Below, one piece after another: positions 9,659 to 20,600 of a DNA stretch of 55,976 nucleotides (position 1 is its first letter; every line of letters begins with the position of its first letter). A program made the translations under genes and the position numbers. The DNA comes from Chloroflexota bacterium. Lineage in GTDB: Bacteria > Chloroflexota > Anaerolineae > Promineifilales > Promineifilaceae. Location of the stretch: assembly GCA_020629055.1 (NCBI GenBank), contig JAHDEB010000002.1, forward strand, positions 7,079-63,054, in the 5' to 3' direction. The notes under the pieces were generated by a model. It worked only from the letters and a program-made list of their open reading frames with translations, made no database searches and was not told where the DNA came from.

Positions 9659-10819
9659 TTATAATTTTGCTACTTTTTCCGCCAATGTGCGGAACTGCTT
9701 GGTTAACTCACTATCGGGGCTATTAATGACGATCGGTTTGCCCTCGTTAACAGATTTCGCTAGCTCAGCAACCGGAATTTGTATGTTTCCAGCCAAGCTG
9801 GTATTGAGATAACTTTTAACTTTTTCTTCCGGCAGTTTTGGAGATGGGCCGAATCCGATGAGCAGCGTATGGACGAGGCAAGTGGGTAAAATCAGATCGT
9901 TCAGCGATTTGATAAGTTGACGTGCATTTGCCATTGAAATTCGATCAGGTCGGGCACAGACAACAATTTGGTCTGCCCGTTCTAAAACGGACCGGTTCCC
10001 TTCATGGATGCCTCGGCCCCCATCAACGATGATCGATTTTCCTGTGTTGTGCATCGCTTCAACCAAATGGGGCAAATGTTTTTCCCCCATAATCGGGAGC
10101 TCTGCATCGATGTTTGGCTTGGCCGGTAATATGGTTAGGTTGGGTGAAACTTTAACAAAGTTGTTGCGCAACTGCCCCGCCACATTCATGGGGATTCCGG
10201 CCGTTAATTCGTTCAGCCCTTGCGTTACTTTTTGATTCAAGTAGTGGGCGATATGCCCTTGAGTCATGTCTAAGTCAACCAACAGCGTATATTCTGTAAT
10301 CGCATGGGCATAGGCTGTGTTAATTGCGGCCGTTGTGGTACCGCACCCACCACGCGCCCCGACAAAAACAGTCATTTTGCTGCGTGTAAACGGCGACATG
10401 GTCATGACCGTTGCCGACCCCGCCTTTAATTTAGGAGCACTTTTCTTTTTATGATTGACCAGAATCGTTTTGACACGACGATGTAGCTCCTCCGCATTGG
10501 TTGGCTTGATCAAGTAGTCCGTTGCACCGGCTTCAAACCCTTCCCATTTTTCATCAGGCTGAGATTTTGCTGTCAGTAAAATAATCGGGGTAGATTCGAT
10601 CTTTTTTGTGGCACGTACCTTTTTACAGACGGTGAACCCATCCATGTCCGGCATCATCACATCTAACAGAATCAGGTCTGGTAAGTAGTCGGCAGCCAGA
10701 TCAAGGCCATCTTGGCCGGAATGAGCGATTTTTACTCGGTAACCTTGTTTCTGCAGAACGAGAGAAATAAGATCAAGAGTTTCTTTATGGTCATCTATGA
10801 CGAGAATTTTTGGAGACAT
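9659..10819 (-). CDS. Response-regulator receiver fused to CpaE/MinD-like ATPase
   Basis: This is a 386-residue protein. Residues 1-120 are a REC domain with acidic residues Asp9/Asp10, phospho-acceptor Asp53 (LLDVMMPDMDG) and conserved Lys in YLIKP. Residues about 145-386 form a MinD/ParA-type ATPase with the deviant P-loop GARGGCGTTT. The lysine of the canonical GKTT is replaced, as is usual in the CpaE branch. CpaE-type proteins position type IVc (Flp/Tad) pili or other polar machines. No other pilus genes are in the window, so the localised cargo is unknown. The GAF histidine kinase downstream may phosphorylate it. Confidence 0.85.
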   Translation of the reverse strand: MSPKILVIDDHKETLDLISLVLQKQGYRVKIAHSGQDGLDLAADYLPDLILLDVMMPDMDGFTVCKKVRATKKIESTPIILLTAKSQPDEKWEGFEAGATDYLIKPTNAEELHRRVKTILVNHKKKSAPKLKAGSATVMTMSPFTRSKMTVFVGARGGCGTTTAAINTAYAHAITEYTLLVDLDMTQGHIAHYLNQKVTQGLNELTAGIPMNVAGQLRNNFVKVSPNLTILPAKPNIDAELPIMGEKHLPHLVEAMHNTGKSIIVDGGRGIHEGNRSVLERADQIVVCARPDRISMANARQLIKSLNDLILPTCLVHTLLIGFGPSPKLPEEKVKSYLNTSLAGNIQIPVAELAKSVNEGKPIVINSPDSELTKQFRTLAEKVAKL

Positions 10820-10968
10820 AGAATTATCTAAACATTAAAGCACTAACAAACAGCATCAACAGAATCTTATGCAGGGCGATTGTACCATTCTCTTCCCTAC
10901 CTCCCCAAATGGTAAAGTTTCTGTCTGGTATAAAGCAAGCAAAATTCAGCGCATAAGTCCTATAAAAC

Positions 10969-11004
10969 AAAAAAACGCCGACTCATTAGAGCCGGCGTTT
11001 TTTT
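10969..11004. terminator. Bidirectional intrinsic terminator
   Basis: A run of seven A precedes, and seven T follow, the stem AACGCCG-A-CTC / GAG-C-CGGCGTT with loop ATTA. The A and T runs on both sides make it functional in either direction. It lies about 150 bp upstream of the REC-CpaE start, so it does not end that gene. It may end an unrecognised short transcript or insulate the NRPS-PKS control region. Confidence 0.85.
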
Positions 11005-11347
11005 GTTGATGCATTTCTCAGGAGGTTGTTGTTATTAAACTGACAGGGGGTGATGTGAGTCTTGATTTTCAGCTTTGGTGTAAACAATTTAACAGTTGTA
11101 GCTTACAAAAGTTCTGGCGAAAATGACCATTTTTGAACCGCATCGCCCATTGGGTCAATGCAAAATAATTCATTCGTTAGGGATCTCAGATGTAAAGCAT
11201 CTTATCTCAATTTAGGGGTACTTTTCTTTCAGACACCCCCTAACGGCCCCAGTTCAGGTAATTTCTTTTTTAAGTTAAGCGTGTTAATTTGAGAGAATGT
11301 TTAAAAAGCTGTCAAGTTTAATATTAGAGCCTTTTTTGAAAGATGCT

Positions 11348-11376
11348 TTGACATTGCGCAAAATTACACTTGTAAA
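11348..11376 (+). promoter_or_regulatory. Candidate sigma70-type promoter of the NRPS-PKS gene
   Basis: A perfect -35 box TTGACA (11348-11353) is separated by 17 nt from TGTAAA (11371-11376), a 4-of-6 match to the -10 consensus. Predicted transcription would start at about 11383, at the first base or so of the 16-bp hairpin, giving a leader of about 310 nt. Confidence 0.5.
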
Positions 11377-11381
11377 AATAA

Positions 11382-11425
11382 AGCAGGTAATCAATGGAAT
11401 GATAAACCACCATTGATTACCTGCT
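11382..11425 (+). promoter_or_regulatory. Perfect 16-bp hairpin at the predicted 5' end of the NRPS-PKS mRNA
   Basis: AGCAGGTAATCAATGG (11382-11397) and its exact complement (11410-11425) enclose a 12-nt loop. No T-run follows, so it is not an intrinsic terminator. It could be a 5' mRNA-stabilising stem, an operator for a dimeric regulator, or the base of a structured leader. Confidence 0.6.
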
Positions 11426-11693
11426 AAATGAAATGGCGGTGAAGGTCTGTTATTTACAGGCTCAACGTATCCAATCTAAACTGTTTTTAAACATTTTATA
11501 AGTGTGTAAAATATAAAGTGTAGGCAATTAGACTTTTAGTGCCATGTCTAAATGTCTTAGTTTCTCTTTACAGATTCAGGTGGGAAGCCGAAACTCGTCA
11601 TCGCCAATCATTGCGTTAATACCCCAAGTGACATCACTTTGGGTTGGTTAATGCATTATCCAAGACCACCCACGAGGAACAAGGTAGATATTT

Positions 11694-14600
11694 ATGGCGA
11701 AATTCTCTGACGTGTCAGCTAAGAGATTGCTCGAGGAAATGATGAGGTGGAATCAAACTGATTCCCCGTTTGATCAAGAAAAAACCTTTCTTGATTTATT
11801 CAATTTGCAGGTTGAAAGATATCCTTTAGCAACGGCCCTCTTTTATAATAATCAGTCGTTGACCTACTTGACGTTGTCAGAGAAATCTAGCCGACTGGCT
11901 CATCATCTTATCGAGCAAGGTATAGGTGTGGGGGATTCAGTCGGAATCGCCATACCACGAAGCTTTGATATGGTGGTTGCGCTGTTGGCAACAATGAAAG
12001 CGGGCGGCGTGTATGTGCCTTTAGACCCCAGCCATCCGGCCGAGCGCTTGGCGCTGATGATCGAGGATGCTGACGTCAAGCTTGTTCTAAGCGTAACCGA
12101 GGCTGCCAACCACTTTTCGGTTCAGCAAACGAAGATCGCTTATGTGGACGAGATCGAACTTGGCCGTTATCCCAAGCTCTCCCCTGAAATCAAGCTAAAT
12201 GCTCGAGACACCTTCTTGATTTCGTTTACCTCCGGCTCAACCGGCCGGCCGAAAGGGGTGCAGGCTCACCATTTAGCCTACCTCAATCGCTTCCATTGGT
12301 TCTGGGAAACCTACCCATTTGAGCCAAACGAGATCTTTTGCCATAAAACAACCCTAAATTTTGTAGATCATGTTGCAGAGCTCTGGGCCCCGCTCTTAAA
12401 AGGGCACGGTGTGGTGCTTGCCTCAGACGCTGTTGTTAAAGATGGATTTCAGTTTGTCGATCTGCTCGAAAAACATCAGATTCAACGGGTAACGATGGTC
12501 CCTTCTTACCTTAAGGTGCTACTCGACATTCATGATGGGTTGGCCGTTCGGTTGCGACATTTAAAATATTTGACTGTGAGCGGCGAAAAGTTGAGCCGGT
12601 CACTTGCTGAGCGGCTAAAAGTCGCGTTACCCGATTGCATTCTGCTTAATCTTTACGGCATGTCCGAGGCCGCGGCCGATGCAACATACTTCGATAGCCG
12701 CTGGCCGTTAGAATCAGACAACTATCCGATCGGCCGACCGATAAACAATACACATATCTATTTGCTAGATGATGAAATGAAACCGGTCCCAACTGGGGAC
12801 GTGGGGGAAATGTTTGTGGCTGGCCACGGACTTTCAAAAGGGTATTATGGGCGGGGTGATTTAACGGCCGAGCGTTTTTTGCCCAACCCGTTTACACATA
12901 CACCCCATCCTTTAATTTATAAAACGGGGGATTTGGGGCGTTGGCTGCCCAGTGGGGTGCTCGACTTTGTCGGCCGGGTTGATAACCAGGTCAAAATTCG
13001 CGGCGTCCGCATCGAACTTGAAGAAGTTGAAGATGGCTTGCGCGCATTGAACAATGTCCAGGATGCGGTGGTCACGGCTCAGCCGATCGATGAAGAAAAT
13101 CAGCTGATCGCTTATGTGATTACAGAAGCGGATAGCGGTGATGTGAGCGCCAACGGCATCATCGAAGCGTTAAGCCAAAAATTGCCCCACTACATGCTGC
13201 CAGCCCGTGTGATGCTTTTAGACGCGTTCCCCCTCACCCCAAATGGGAAAATCGACCGTAAGGCGCTCGGTGAAACAAAGCAGACCCGGCCGCAGCTGGA
13301 GACTTTTTTTACCCAGCCACGCACGCAGCTAGAAAAAGGTGTGGCGTCCGTATGGGAAAACTTGCTCAGGATCGAAGGGATTGGTGCAGATGATGACTTT
13401 TTCGATTTAGGCGGAGACTCGTTGCTTGTGGTGCGTTTGCGCAGCGAACTATCAAGCCGGTTTGATGTTTCCCTGGCGGCCCATGATCTGTTTGAATGTC
13501 GCACGGTTCGTACGTTGGCTGGCCGAATCGAAGAAAAGCAGTCTGGGGGGATTCCCTCGGCTGTCGAAGCGATGCCATCTCCCTCAACAAAAAAAGCTGG
13601 GGACGCAGCCCCGACCGATATCGCGATTATCGGGCTGGCCGGCCGTTTTCCAGGGGCCGAAAATATCGATCGATTTTGGCACAATCTGATTCATGGCATC
13701 GAAGGCGTTCGTCGGCTGACCGAAGAAGAACTTCAGGCGGGGGAACTCGACTATGAGACCAAAAAGCTCGACCCCGATTATGTGCCGGTGGCCGGTTTGC
13801 TAGAAGATATCGAACTATTCGATGCTGACTTTTTTAATATTCATCCGCTCGAAGCCCGCTCGCTTGACCCACAGCAGCGCCTTTGGTTTGAAACCGCGTG
13901 GGCCACGCTCGAAAATGCAGGCTATTCCCCCGCAAAAGAAACGCGGCCGATCGGGGTTTTTGCTGGCAGCTACATGAACGGGTACATGCTGCACAACTTG
14001 CTGCCAAATCGTGAAGCGATTGAGCAGTTTGTGCGTGTGCAAGATCCAGAAGCGTTCATGCACATGCTTAACAACGAAAAAGATTACATGCCGACGAAGA
14101 CATCGTATCTTTTTAACCTCACCGGCCCATCAATCAATGTGCAAACCGCCTGTTCAACCTCATTGGTGGCCATCTCTTTGGCCTGCCAGTCGATCCAAAA
14201 CGGAGATTGCGACATGGCCCTGGCTGGCGGAGTTAGCATCTTTTTGCCCGACAAACAAGGGTACTTTTACCAGCAGGGTGGCATCCGGGCGAAAGACGGC
14301 CATTGCAAACCGTTTGATGCTGACGCCAGCGGGACTATTTTTTCAAGCGGCCTTGGCTGTGTGATGCTCAAGCGGCTCGATATGGCGATTGAAGACAACG
14401 ACCATATTTTGGCCGTCGTTAAAGGGTCTGCCATGAACAACGATGGGACGAACAAAGCGAGCTACACCGCCCCCAGCATTGATGGGCAGGTCGATGTCAT
14501 TCGCAAAGCACAAGCGCGGGCTGGGATCGATGTAGAAACCATCGGCTATATCGAAGCTCATGGGACGGCTACGCCGTTAGGGGACCCGATTGAAGTTGCC

Positions 14601-17600
14601 GCTTTGACCAAGGCGTTCACAACCCAAACAGATAAAAAGCAGTTTAGTGCGATCGGCTCGGTCAAAAGCAATATCGGCCATTTAGATGCGGCCGCCGGTG
14701 CGGCCGGATTCATCAAAGCGGTATTGGCGCTTAAACATGAGCTGATTCCACCCACGCTCCATTTTAGCGAGCCGAACCCTGCGATTGATTTTGAAAATAG
14801 CCCGTTTTTTGTCAATAACCGTGCGCTTCCATGGCCAAAAACCGATCAGCCACGCCGGGCCGGTGTTAGTTCTTTTGGGATTGGCGGAACCAACGCCCAT
14901 ATTGTGCTCGAAGAAGCGCCTGAACCGGCTCCATCAGGAGGATCTCGGCCGAAGCAACTGCTGCTGTTGTCAGCGAAAACAGATTCTGCTTTGGGGCAAA
15001 AACGGCTTGATCTCGCCGACTATCTAGAGGCCCACGCCCCATCTTTGGCGGATGCCGCATTTACTTTGGTGATGGGGCGCAGCGACTTTGCGTTTCGACA
15101 AGCGATTGTGGCGGATAGTGTGGCCGATGCGGTCGAAAAATTGCGTAACGGCTCTGGCCATAAAGGGGAACTTACCGCCGCACGGCCGGAAGTTGTCATG
15201 ATGTTCCCTGGCCAAGGGTCTCAATTTGTTGGGATGGGGAAAGAACTCTTTGAGTCAGAGCCGCTTTACCGAGAAATCATCCTCTATTGTTCTCAGGTTC
15301 TCGAGCCGATTCTCGAGCTCAATTTGGTTGACATTTTGTATCCGGAAAATGAAGCGGACCCAATAGCGGCCGAGCAGCTGGCCCAAACCGAGCTGGCCCA
15401 GCCCGCTATTTTTATGGTGAGCTATGCTTTGGCTCGCGTGTGGCAAAGTTGGGGAGTGAAGCCGGATCTTTTAGTCGGCCATAGCGTCGGCGAATATGTT
15501 GCCGCCACGTTGTCCGGGCTGTTTCCGCTCGACGAGGCGCTGACGATTATCGCCTCTCGGGCACGACTAATGCAGTCGCTGCCAGCCGGTTCGATGCTGG
15601 CGGTTCGGCTGCCAGCGGCCGAGCTTGAACCCCATTTGGGGGCAGGCGTCACCCTTGCGGCTGCGAATGCACCTGGCCTATCTGTTGTCTCTGGCCCTAC
15701 CCCTGGCATCGATGCGTTTGCTGACCGCTTGAAGCGGCAAGAAATCGAAACGATTCCGCTCCATACCTCCCATGCGTTCCATTCAGAAATGATGGAGCCG
15801 ATATTAGACGAGTTCACACAAATTGTTGCCAGAGCCGATCGAACTCAGCCTAAAATTCCGATGATCTCAACCCGGACCGGTAAGCGGCTGCATGCGGACG
15901 AGGCGGTTGACCCAAGCTACTGGGCCAAACAGCTGCGTGACCCGGTCCTGTTTAGCACTGCGGCCGAACATGTGCTGGCATCCCCTGGCCGAGTTTATTT
16001 AGAGGTTGGCCCTGGCAACACACTCAGCAATTCGATGTTACAACACCGGGAAAACAATGCGGCGCAGAGTCGGCCGAAAGTGGTCAACTCATTGGGCCAC
16101 CCGAAGCTGATGCTGCCCGCTTTTGAACCGATGCTGGTTGGGTTGGGGCAGCTCTGGCTTGCAGGTGTTGCCATCGACTGGCAGGCGTTTTACCAAGCGG
16201 AGGCTCGCCATCGAATCCCGCTGCCGACCTATCCATTTGAACGGAAACGGTATTGGGTTGATCCTCCTACTTTCACTTCGGCAGAAACCGGACCGGTAAA
16301 CGGGTCAGAAGCGGCCGCCTTGCACAAGGCAGGCCCGATTCCCGTTACAGAAAGCGTGTCACAACCGGAGATGGCCGATGCAGACAGCAGGGCTGACTTG
16401 GTGTCAGAGTTGGCTCAGCTGATTTCTGAGTTTTCAGGGGTAGAGATTTCCCCGGCCGAATATGGGGCAACATTTTTAGAGCTCGGGTTCGATAGCCTAT
16501 TGCTGACCCAGGTCAGCACAACGCTCAAGAAGGTGTACAAAATCAATGTGCCGTTTAGAGATTTATTGGGGGATGTTTCGACCCTAGAGTTATTGGCTGA
16601 TCGTTGCCGCCAGTCGGCCGGTTTTGTGTCAAAAGCATCAGCTCAATCCCAAATTGCACCAGCTACGGCCGCTAATAAGACCGGCGCCGTTTCGCCAGCG
16701 ACCGGGGCTTTGCCCTCGGGAACTGCGTTGGATCAGGCGCTTTTACAACAGTTGGCCCAGCAACAGCTTCAACTGCAAGAGACAATCGGTCAACAGCAAC
16801 AGGCGCTCAATCAGCTGCTGGCTCAACAGGGTCAACTTCAGGCGATGTTGGCGTCACTGGCCGGTCAGAATGCTGACCTTCAACTGGCTGACTTGACCGA
16901 CATTACCAGCCAAACAGGTGTCAACGCACGGAGCGCGCTTGAAGCGACCGTCTCTGCTGAGGAAAATTCTTTCCCACTGACTGCGGACCAATTGGGCATT
17001 TGGCTAAACAGCCACCTGAGCCCAGAAGCGAGCAGCGCCTACAACGTGGCTCAGTTGGTCCACTTGAACGGGCCGTTAAACAAAGATCTATTTTTACAGG
17101 CGGTCAACCAAACGTTCTTGGCACATGACTCGTATCACATGAGCTTTGATGCGGTGACTCAACACCAGTCTGTGGTAGCCACCATTACCTTTGAAACGGA
17201 ATTTGTCGATGTCTCGCAAGGGTTGATCCCTGAAACAAATTACCGGAATCTAATTGAGACGGAGTCGACGCGGCCGTTTGATTTGTCGGCTGGGTCTGCG
17301 GCGAGAGCTTATTTGGTCAAACGATCAGAATCACAGCATACGCTACTTTATGTGGCCCACCACATCATCACAGACGGCTGGTCGAGCGGCATCATCTTAG
17401 ATGAGATACACGGCCGGTATCAGTCGGCTATCGAAGGGACCCGCTACGATGCCTCATCGATCCAATCGTTTCACGAGTTTGTCTCTGCGCATGTTGCCAT
17501 TGCCAGCAGCAGCCAAGGGCAAGCTAATCTGACCTATTGGTCTAATCAACTGGCCGCACTGCCCGACCCGATTCGATTGCCGGCTGACAAACCACGCCCG

Positions 17601-20600
17601 GCTGTTAAAACATATGGTGGGGATGTTTGTCACTATGAGTTAAGCGCTAATTTGACCCAACTGCTGCGTGATGCGGCCGTTGCCAGCGGCGTTACGTTGC
17701 CTTCCTTTTTACTCGCAGCGTTCAAGGCGTATTTATTCCGTCTTTCGCAGCAGGATGATTTGGTTGTAGGGGTGCCGATGGCGGGACAGACGCTGTATAA
17801 CATGGCCACGACAACCGGCTTTTTGGTCCACTACATGCCGATTCGCACCTCGTTGTCGGCCGATATGCCCTTTGCAGAGTATGTGTCCAAGGTGCAAGAT
17901 CAGCTCTTTGAATCTCGGGAGCACCAGCCGTGTGCACTGGGAGAAATCATCCAAAAGGTTCAACCTCCGACAGACCTGTCGAGAACGCCTATCGCCGATG
18001 TCGCGTTTAACTTCGATCGATCGATGGTCGTGAAACCGATTGGTGCATTAACGATGAAGGCGGCGCTACCTGCGCGTAAAAGTAGTGCGTGGGACATGTT
18101 TTTAAACCTGACAGATACGGCGCGCACGTTAGAGCTTGATTGTGAGTACAACACAGACATATTTTTACGATCAACCATTGAACAGCGGATCAAAGGGTTT
18201 GAGACTTTTCTTCAAGAACTTCTGTTTGACCTTGATCAGCCGTTGGGCAAGATTTCAATGCTCTCTGCTCAACAAAGGCAGCAGATTTTAATTGACTGGA
18301 ACCAAACAGCGGCCGATTTGCCAGAGCATACAACCATTCATGGGATGTTTGATGCACAGGTCGACCAAACTCCGTATGCGACCGCCCTCATTTTTGATGG
18401 GCAAGAAATGAGCTACTTGACACTACAGCAGCGTGCCAATCAGCTGGCCCATCGTCTGATCGAGATGGGGGTGACGTCGGAGGTGCCGGTGGGGATATCG
18501 ATCCATCGCTCTTTTGACATGATTATCGCGCTATTGGGCACCATCAAAGCTGGAGGTGTCTATGTTCCACTTGATCCGAACTACCCACAAGAGCGGATAG
18601 AGTTAATCGCCAACGATGCGCAAGTTGAATTGGTTTTAACGTCGGCCGATTTAGGGGAGAAGGGGTTGGCGCAAAGCAGCAAAATTAAAACGCTCTCTTT
18701 GGCTGAGTTTGATTTTAAAGCTTACCCCACCGACTCTCCGCCCAACCAGACTAAGCCGGACGCCTCTCTGTTTATCACCTTCACCTCGGGCTCAACCGGC
18801 CGGCCGAAAGGGGTTCAAGGGCACCACAAAGGGGTTCTCAATCGGTGCCAATGGCAATGGAGCCATTACCCGCTGCAGCTGGGCGAAATCTGCTGCCAAA
18901 AAACAACCCTTAACTTTGTTGACCATCTGTGGGAAGTCTGGGGGCCGTTGTTAAAAGGGTCGTCGCTTGTGTTGCTCCCTGACGAGGTGGTTAAAAACGG
19001 ACATGATTTTATCGAGGCGCTTGCCCGGTATGAAATAGAACGAATTACGCTTGTGCCATCTTTTATTCGAGTTTTGCTCGAGACCTTTCCAGACCTGGCA
19101 ACCCGTTTGCCCCAGTTGCGTTATTGGACGCTAAGCGGTGAAAGAATTTCACGCGACTTGGCCGACATGTTTCGTGATCGGCTGCCGCACGGGGTGCTGC
19201 TGAATCTGTATGGGATGTCTGAAGCGACCCAGGATGCGACTTGGTATGATGATCGCTGGGGGAGTGATTGTGAATCGATCCCGATCGGCAAACCGATTAG
19301 CAATATGCAGATTTATATTCTGGATCAAAATATGGAGCCTGTTCCGATTGGTGTACCAGGTGAAATCTATGTCGGTGGGGTCGGGCTCTCGCGCGGCTAT
19401 CACGGCCGTGACGATCTCACGCTGGAGCGCTTTTTTGACAACCATTTCTCTACGGTTGCCAATAGCCGCATCTATAAAAGTGGAGATTTAGGACGGTGGC
19501 TGCCGGAAGGGCAAATCGAATACCTCGGCCGATCAGACCATCAGGTCAAGATTCGCGGTTTCCGCATTGAAGTGGGTGAAGTAGAGGCAGCCATTCGAGA
19601 ACTGGGGCAGGTGTCTGACGTGGTGGTTGTCGATCGTCAAATCAACAATGCCAAAGCGCTGGTCGCGTACATTATCCTAGCCGCTGGCGAAGAGTTGACG
19701 GCCATCGATGTGCAAAACGCCCTTAAGCAGCAGCTGCCCGATTACATGGTACCGGCTCTCATTCAGTTTTTAGATCAGTTCCCCCAAACGCCGAATGGCA
19801 AGACCAATCGCCGGGCGCTGCCTGAACCAAAAGTAGAGATTTTGCCCCCAGACGAAAGGGGGTATGCACCCCCTTCGACCTCGATTGAGGTGGCGCTGAG
19901 TTCATACTGGCATCAGCTGCTAGATCTTCCTGAAATTGGAATTGAAGATAATTTCTTTGAGATCGGCGGCCACTCGTTGACGGCCGTTCGTCTGTTTTCA
20001 CTCATCCACCAAAATTTCGGCATTAACCTCACCATTGCCACTCTGTTCGAAACACCAACCATTCGGGAACTGGCGCTTAAAATCGAGGAGAGGTTGCCAA
20101 GTGATTCTTCCCATTTGACCAACCTGACCCGCGCTTCTAGCGCAATAAAGCGCAAGTCAGATTGGTCCCCCCTTGTTCTGATCCAAAAAGGAGACGGCAA
20201 GAACCCGCTTTACTGTGTTCACGGAGGGGGGGGCAACGTACTAAATTTTTATATACTAGCCAAACTGTTAGGGCCAGAACAAACGGTTTACGGGTTACAA
20301 GCGCAAGGGGTTGACGGGGCGCATCCACCACTTGAGACAATTGAACGGATGGCGGAGAAATATCTTGAAGCGATTAAAGAGAAGCAACCCAACGGCCCTT
20401 ATCAACTTTTGGGGTATTCGGGCGGTGGCATGGTCGCCTTCGAGATGGCGCAATGTTTTGAGGCGATGGGAGACGAGGTCCCGCTGCTGGCGCTACTTGA
20501 CACCTTTACCCCACTCTTGCAGGAGCGGAAATTAACTGTACGCGAGCACTTGGGGTGGATGCGAACCAATGGGTCACGCGCCTATATTACCGAACGTCTG

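Larger units (their letters stand above)
10820..11693. other. Long regulatory intergenic region before the NRPS-PKS gene
   Basis: This 874-bp region separates the divergent REC-CpaE and NRPS-PKS genes and is A/T-richer than its surroundings. It contains an intrinsic terminator (10969-11004), a candidate promoter (11348-11376), a perfect 16-bp hairpin (11382-11425) and a smaller bulged hairpin near the start codon (11622-11643). No credible protein-coding frame was seen between them. The stretch 11005-11347 shows no recognisable element. Confidence 0.6.

Noticed and set aside
11382-11425. Intrinsic terminator or riboswitch at the NRPS-PKS leader hairpin
   Set aside because: No T-run follows the stem, and no conserved riboswitch core could be recognised around it.
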